A stretch of 64,000 bases of DNA, from contig NZ_JBJDSB010000004.1 of NCBI RefSeq assembly GCF_044987625.1, positions 223,746-287,745 on the forward strand, in the 5' to 3' direction. The notes under the pieces were generated by a model that saw nothing but the letters and a program-made list of their open reading frames with translations, searched no databases and was not told the origin of the DNA. Positions 61,111 through 64,000 of this stretch are shown in pieces. Made by a program: the position numbers and the translations under genes. Position 1 is the stretch's first letter; each line of letters starts with the position of its first letter. The stretch is from Desulfobaculum sp044987625. GTDB taxonomy: Bacteria; Desulfobacterota; Desulfovibrionia; Desulfovibrionales; Desulfovibrionaceae.

Positions 61111-61713
61111 TTAATCGGCGGGCAAAAGCTCCGTATACAGCGTTACCGCCACCATGTTGTCCACCAGTCCCATTTTGTGGAAGGTGCCTGAGCCGACGCC
61201 GTAGGCAAGGCGGTCGAGGTCAAAGCGCCCCTGAAAGCCCAGCACGGGCTTGCCCTCAAAGTCGGGCACCGGGTGCGGCTTTTGCCCCAGCACCGTAAAC
61301 GGCAGCGTGATGTCATTGCTGGTTTCCTTCAGGGTGAAGGTGCCGCGCGCTTCAAACCAGCCATCGCCACGGGCGACAATGTCGTCACTGACAAAGCTCA
61401 TGCGCGGGTACTTGGCGGTGTCAAAAAAGTCCGCCGTCTTTAGGTGTGCGTCGCGCTTGGCAATGCCGGTGTTGATGGAGTCAATACCAATGGAAATGTC
61501 GATGACGCCCGCTTCGGGATGCTTGGGGTCGAAATTGATGGTCCCCGTAATGTCATTGAAGAACCCCGTCACCTTGCCCACGATGTGCGTGATGGTGAAA
61601 ACGGCCTGCGAATGGTCCGTATCCACGCTCCAGTCCCGGGCAAAGGCGGGGCTGGCGAACAGAACGCACAGGGCGATGGTCAGGCAGGCGAAACCGCGCC
61701 GAATATGAGGCAT
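61111..61713 (-). CDS. YceI-family periplasmic lipid-binding protein
   Basis: The ATG at 61713 follows AGGAG; 200 residues. A Sec signal peptide (1-25, ALCVLFASPAFA-RDW) is followed by a lipocalin-like YceI barrel: WSVDTDHSQAVFTITHIVGKVTGFF, KTADFFDTAKYPRMSFVSD, and the C-terminal GVGSGTFHKMGLVDNMVAVTL. YceI proteins bind isoprenoid lipids in the periplasm and may carry ubiquinone- or menaquinone-like molecules. It is monocistronic. Confidence 0.95.
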   Translation of the reverse strand: MPHIRRGFACLTIALCVLFASPAFARDWSVDTDHSQAVFTITHIVGKVTGFFNDITGTINFDPKHPEAGVIDISIGIDSINTGIAKRDAHLKTADFFDTAKYPRMSFVSDDIVARGDGWFEARGTFTLKETSNDITLPFTVLGQKPHPVPDFEGKPVLGFQGRFDLDRLAYGVGSGTFHKMGLVDNMVAVTLYTELLPAD

Positions 61714-61888
61714 AGTGCTTCTCCTTGTGGAATGCGGTTGATGGACCTTCCGCCAGTATACCTCAAAGCCAGCCCCGTGGACCAGCCCAATCGGCAGCGG
61801 CGGCCATGCACTGGTTGTTGTTTCATGGCGGGCTTTTGGCTATGTCTTACGTCCCCATGATGGAATTTCAGCAAGGAGACCACAGCCC

Positions 61889-63556
61889 ATGACCATGGAG
61901 TACGCATTCACACTCCTCGAAACCCACGCCACAGTTGGCTTTTGCGCCTGCCTGCCCAAGGAGGAGATGACGCTGGACGCCATGCTTGCGCATCTGCGCG
62001 CCGCGCCCATGGACGACGCTATGCGCCGCGCCGCGTTGCGCCATGTTGCGGCCTCTGATGCAGCCGAATTGGCGGCCCTTCTGGAGCAGATGAGCGCTGA
62101 CCCCGTGGTGACGGGGCTTCTCCGCGAAGCCGTGCAGGGGAGGTCCGATGTCGCTCAGCGTCTCGGGCTGTCTGGTCCCGCCACGCCAGAGGAGCAGGCG
62201 GTGTCTCCCCTGGTGGACCTGCGCGCCGGCCAAGGGCCGGAGGCCGACCTGCACCGCAAGTGGGCCATGGCGTTTCAGGCGAATATTGCTGACCACGCGC
62301 CGCTGGAGGATATCCGCCGGCAGGGGCTGGACGTGCCGTACGCCGCCGAAGTCGTGGCAACAGCGGGGGACGAATTCGCCCATGTGGCGGATGTGCGCCA
62401 GGCGCTCGCCCTGCGCCCCGCCGAGGAGCGCTATCCCTCGGCGGCGGAGACCGCGCGACGCGCCGAAGCCGCGCTGGAGCAGGCCGGGGTGCCCCTTGGC
62501 GCACAGGCGCGGCATATGGATTCGCTGTCTCCCGTAGGGCTGGTGCGGAGCTGGGAAACGTCTATCCGTGTCCGCAATGGCGCGCTGAACTACGCTGTGT
62601 CCGGCCAGCATATGTCCTATGGACGGGGCCTCGCCTTTGACGCCGCACAGGCCGCGCTGCTTATGGAGATTGTGGAGCGCTATTCCAGTTGGGTGAGCGT
62701 GGAGAACCTCGCGCTTCCGGACTGCGCTTCGGGGCGGGAGCTGGTCCGCGCGCGCCGCTCGGACCTTCTGGATCAGGGCCGCGCCGCGCTGGACCCGAAC
62801 GATCTCCCCCTTGATGCTTCTTATAGTAATGAGCCGCTGCACTGGCTCCCGTGCGAGGACGCGGGCGGGGCCACGGTGTATGTTCCGGCGCAGTTCATCG
62901 CGCTATTTGTGAACCTTGACGAGCAGGGATTCTTCGGCGGACTTGGCTCAACCGGGCTGGCGTCGGGGAATACTGTCGAGCAGGCGCGCCTTGGGGCGCT
63001 TCTTGAAATTATCGAGCGCGATGCGGAAACCACCACGCCTGTGGACTCGCGCACGTGGTTGCGCGTGCGGTCGGATGACAAGGACATCGCGGCCTTGCTG
63101 GCGAAGTACGCCCGCCGCGGTGTGGACGTCCTCCTGCAGGAATGTACCAGCGAACTGGGTATCCCGTGCTACAAGGCTTTTGCCATCGGCCCGCAGGGGC
63201 AGGTGGTGAAAGGGGCCTCGGCCAAACTCTCGGGCGCACGCGCGGCGCTGTCGGCCATTCTTGAAGTGCCGTATCCCTTTCCCTTTGGGCCGCCCTCAAC
63301 GCCGGGCCCGGAGGAGCTTGAGGTGGTCACATTGGAGTCCCTGCCGGATTTGTCCACCGGCAGCATCGCCACGGACCTCAAGCTGGTGGAGGAGACACTT
63401 CTCCGCAGTGGACGGACGCCGCTCTATGCCGATCTGACGCGCAAGGACCTCGCTTTGCCCGTCACGCGGGCCATTGTGCCGAGGATGGAACTGCTCCCCG
63501 ATTTCGACCGCTATTCGCGCATAAGCACCCGTCTTCTCAGGAAGTTTCTCGCGTAA
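61889..63556 (+). CDS. ycaO: YcaO-domain protein
   Basis: The ATG at 61889 (a second one is at 61895) follows AAGGAG; 555 residues. The YcaO ATP-binding elements are AQAALLMEIVERYS (about 252-265) and ARLGALLEIIERDAETT (about 368-384), plus the SGARAALSAILE region. YcaO enzymes use ATP to activate peptide backbone amides, forming azolines or thioamides. The N-terminal 220 residues have no RiPP recognition element I can see, and no TfuA or precursor peptide gene is adjacent, so this is probably a stand-alone YcaO like that of E. coli, which has been linked to ribosomal protein S12 methylthiolation. Confidence 0.9.
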   Translation: MTMEYAFTLLETHATVGFCACLPKEEMTLDAMLAHLRAAPMDDAMRRAALRHVAASDAAELAALLEQMSADPVVTGLLREAVQGRSDVAQRLGLSGPATPEEQAVSPLVDLRAGQGPEADLHRKWAMAFQANIADHAPLEDIRRQGLDVPYAAEVVATAGDEFAHVADVRQALALRPAEERYPSAAETARRAEAALEQAGVPLGAQARHMDSLSPVGLVRSWETSIRVRNGALNYAVSGQHMSYGRGLAFDAAQAALLMEIVERYSSWVSVENLALPDCASGRELVRARRSDLLDQGRAALDPNDLPLDASYSNEPLHWLPCEDAGGATVYVPAQFIALFVNLDEQGFFGGLGSTGLASGNTVEQARLGALLEIIERDAETTTPVDSRTWLRVRSDDKDIAALLAKYARRGVDVLLQECTSELGIPCYKAFAIGPQGQVVKGASAKLSGARAALSAILEVPYPFPFGPPSTPGPEELEVVTLESLPDLSTGSIATDLKLVEETLLRSGRTPLYADLTRKDLALPVTRAIVPRMELLPDFDRYSRISTRLLRKFLA

Positions 63557-63624
63557 CACGTGGAGGCGTAAGCGGGCCACACAGAGAAAAGTGCAACAAT
63601 TTGCCCAAAAAGAGGGAAAAGCAG

Positions 63625-63653
63625 TTGACGCGGGGAGGGCAATCACCTAGAAA
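63625..63653 (+). promoter_or_regulatory. tandem promoter 1
   Basis: TTGACG (63625-63630), 17-nt spacer, TAGAAA (63648-63653). Confidence 0.6.
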
Positions 63654-63795
63654 CGCTCTCCGCCGCGAGGGAAAACCTCAGGGGCCTTTGAAAAGCCAGA
63701 ATTGACCGGGATGCGTAAGCATACCGGGTGTGTGTTCACAAAGCGGTCGAAAGAACGCTAACACATTGAAATTTTGGAAAATGTTGAGAAAGTGC

Positions 63796-63824
63796 TTGAC
63801 GGGCCGCTCGGGTCCGCCTATACC
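63796..63824 (+). promoter_or_regulatory. tandem promoter 2
   Basis: TTGACG (63796-63801), 17-nt spacer, TATACC (63819-63824). The GC-rich sequence after the -10 resembles a stringent-response discriminator. Confidence 0.7.
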
Positions 63825-63882
63825 GCCTCAACACGCTGACGGCAACGCCGACAGCGACTTTGAAAAAAGACGAAATGAGGGG

Positions 63883-63911
63883 TTGACGAAGCGAATCGCT
63901 TCCGATAGTAA
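63883..63911 (+). promoter_or_regulatory. tandem promoter 3
   Basis: TTGACG (63883-63888), 17-nt spacer, TAGTAA (63906-63911). Confidence 0.65.
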
Positions 63912-63954
63912 CTGCCCTTCGCGACTGACGGAAACGTCAATTGCAAAATGGATG

Positions 63955-63983
63955 TTGACGCAGCGGGCAACGCTCGCTATGTT
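63955..63983 (+). promoter_or_regulatory. tandem promoter 4
   Basis: TTGACG (63955-63960), 17-nt spacer, TATGTT (63978-63983). It is the promoter closest to the window end and to the expected rRNA operon. Confidence 0.65.
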
Positions 63984-64000
63984 TACATTTCGCCGAATGA

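Larger units (their letters stand above)
63557..64000. other. leader region with tandem promoters, no gene
   Basis: From the ycaO stop to the window end there is no gene. Four TTGACG-type promoters, all pointing rightward, occupy 63625-63983; each is listed separately. The region is more AT-rich than the genes and contains no terminator for ycaO that I can support. Confidence 0.6.

Noticed and set aside
63702..63730. A fifth promoter, TTGACC, in the tandem array
   Set aside because: No -10-like hexamer lies 16-18 nt downstream; ATACCG is only 13 nt away.
1..64000. tRNA genes, CRISPR arrays, insertion sequences or prophage
   Set aside because: No cloverleaf with a GTTCGAATC-type T-loop, no regularly spaced repeats, and no transposase, integrase or phage structural genes were seen by reading; a tRNAscan or ISfinder run was not possible.

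Overview
The window is GC-rich, gene-dense chromosomal DNA. It most likely comes from a Desulfovibrionales (Desulfobacterota) sulfate reducer. This rests on the combination of a nifU-nifS-cysK-cysE cluster, a MucR-like regulator, a chemoreceptor with a C-terminal H-NOX domain, a fused B12-type radical SAM/DUF2344 protein, many c-di-GMP and chemotaxis proteins, and a candidate selenoprotein. The genus is an inference. I see no phage, insertion sequence, CRISPR array or tRNA gene.

Layout: 1-3153 is the 5' part of a very large AsmA/YdbH-like envelope protein. 3306-4518 holds small hypothetical genes and a MucR-family regulator lacking zinc ligands, followed by an intergenic cluster of inverted repeats (4570-4832). 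4909-10975 reads leftward: yhaO (SbcD-like nuclease), yhaN (SbcC-like ATPase), a DUF6899 gene, and then GDP-fucose synthase (fcl). 11590-13136 is a zinc/cadmium-type ArsR sensor with its permease. 13582-15503 pairs a deoxyhypusine-synthase-like enzyme with a drug/metabolite exporter. 15707-16397 is an apparently autoregulated ribbon-helix-helix gene with a partner of unknown function. 16681-19071 is a membrane diguanylate cyclase. 19158-23146 is the cysteine and Fe-S supply cluster. 23282-28389 is a four-gene surface-glycan operon (flippase, methyltransferase, AsnB, glycosyltransferase). 28618-31984 has htpG and a family 2 glycosyltransferase. 32288-37116 is a MarR-controlled RND efflux operon. 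37196-39193 is the H-NOX chemoreceptor. 39634-43841 carries a TPR protein, a small conserved protein and the radical SAM fusion. 43957-47094 encodes a degenerate GGDEF/TPR protein and a molybdopterin oxidoreductase.

47254-51244 is a rightward run: nitroreductase, metallo-beta-lactamase hydrolase, a short TusA-like gene that reads through an in-frame TGA (probable selenocysteine), an iron-sulfur flavoprotein translationally coupled to it, a ComF-like phosphoribosyltransferase and a cytoplasmic diguanylate cyclase. The housekeeping block rplU-rpmA-obgE-proB follows (51325-54227). 54452-61713 holds a hydrolase, CheV and an Hpt protein, a diadenylate-cyclase-like sensor, msrB, a GNAT acetyltransferase, a YheT hydrolase, an adenosine-specific kinase-family gene and a YceI protein. 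61889-63556 is a YcaO gene. The window ends in four tandem TTGACG-N17 promoters (63625-63983) that point out of the window, most likely into an rRNA operon.

The most unusual item is the candidate selenocysteine-containing TusA-like protein at 48480-48722 with its coupled Fe-S flavoprotein. The gene was hidden because its reading frame is interrupted by TGA.
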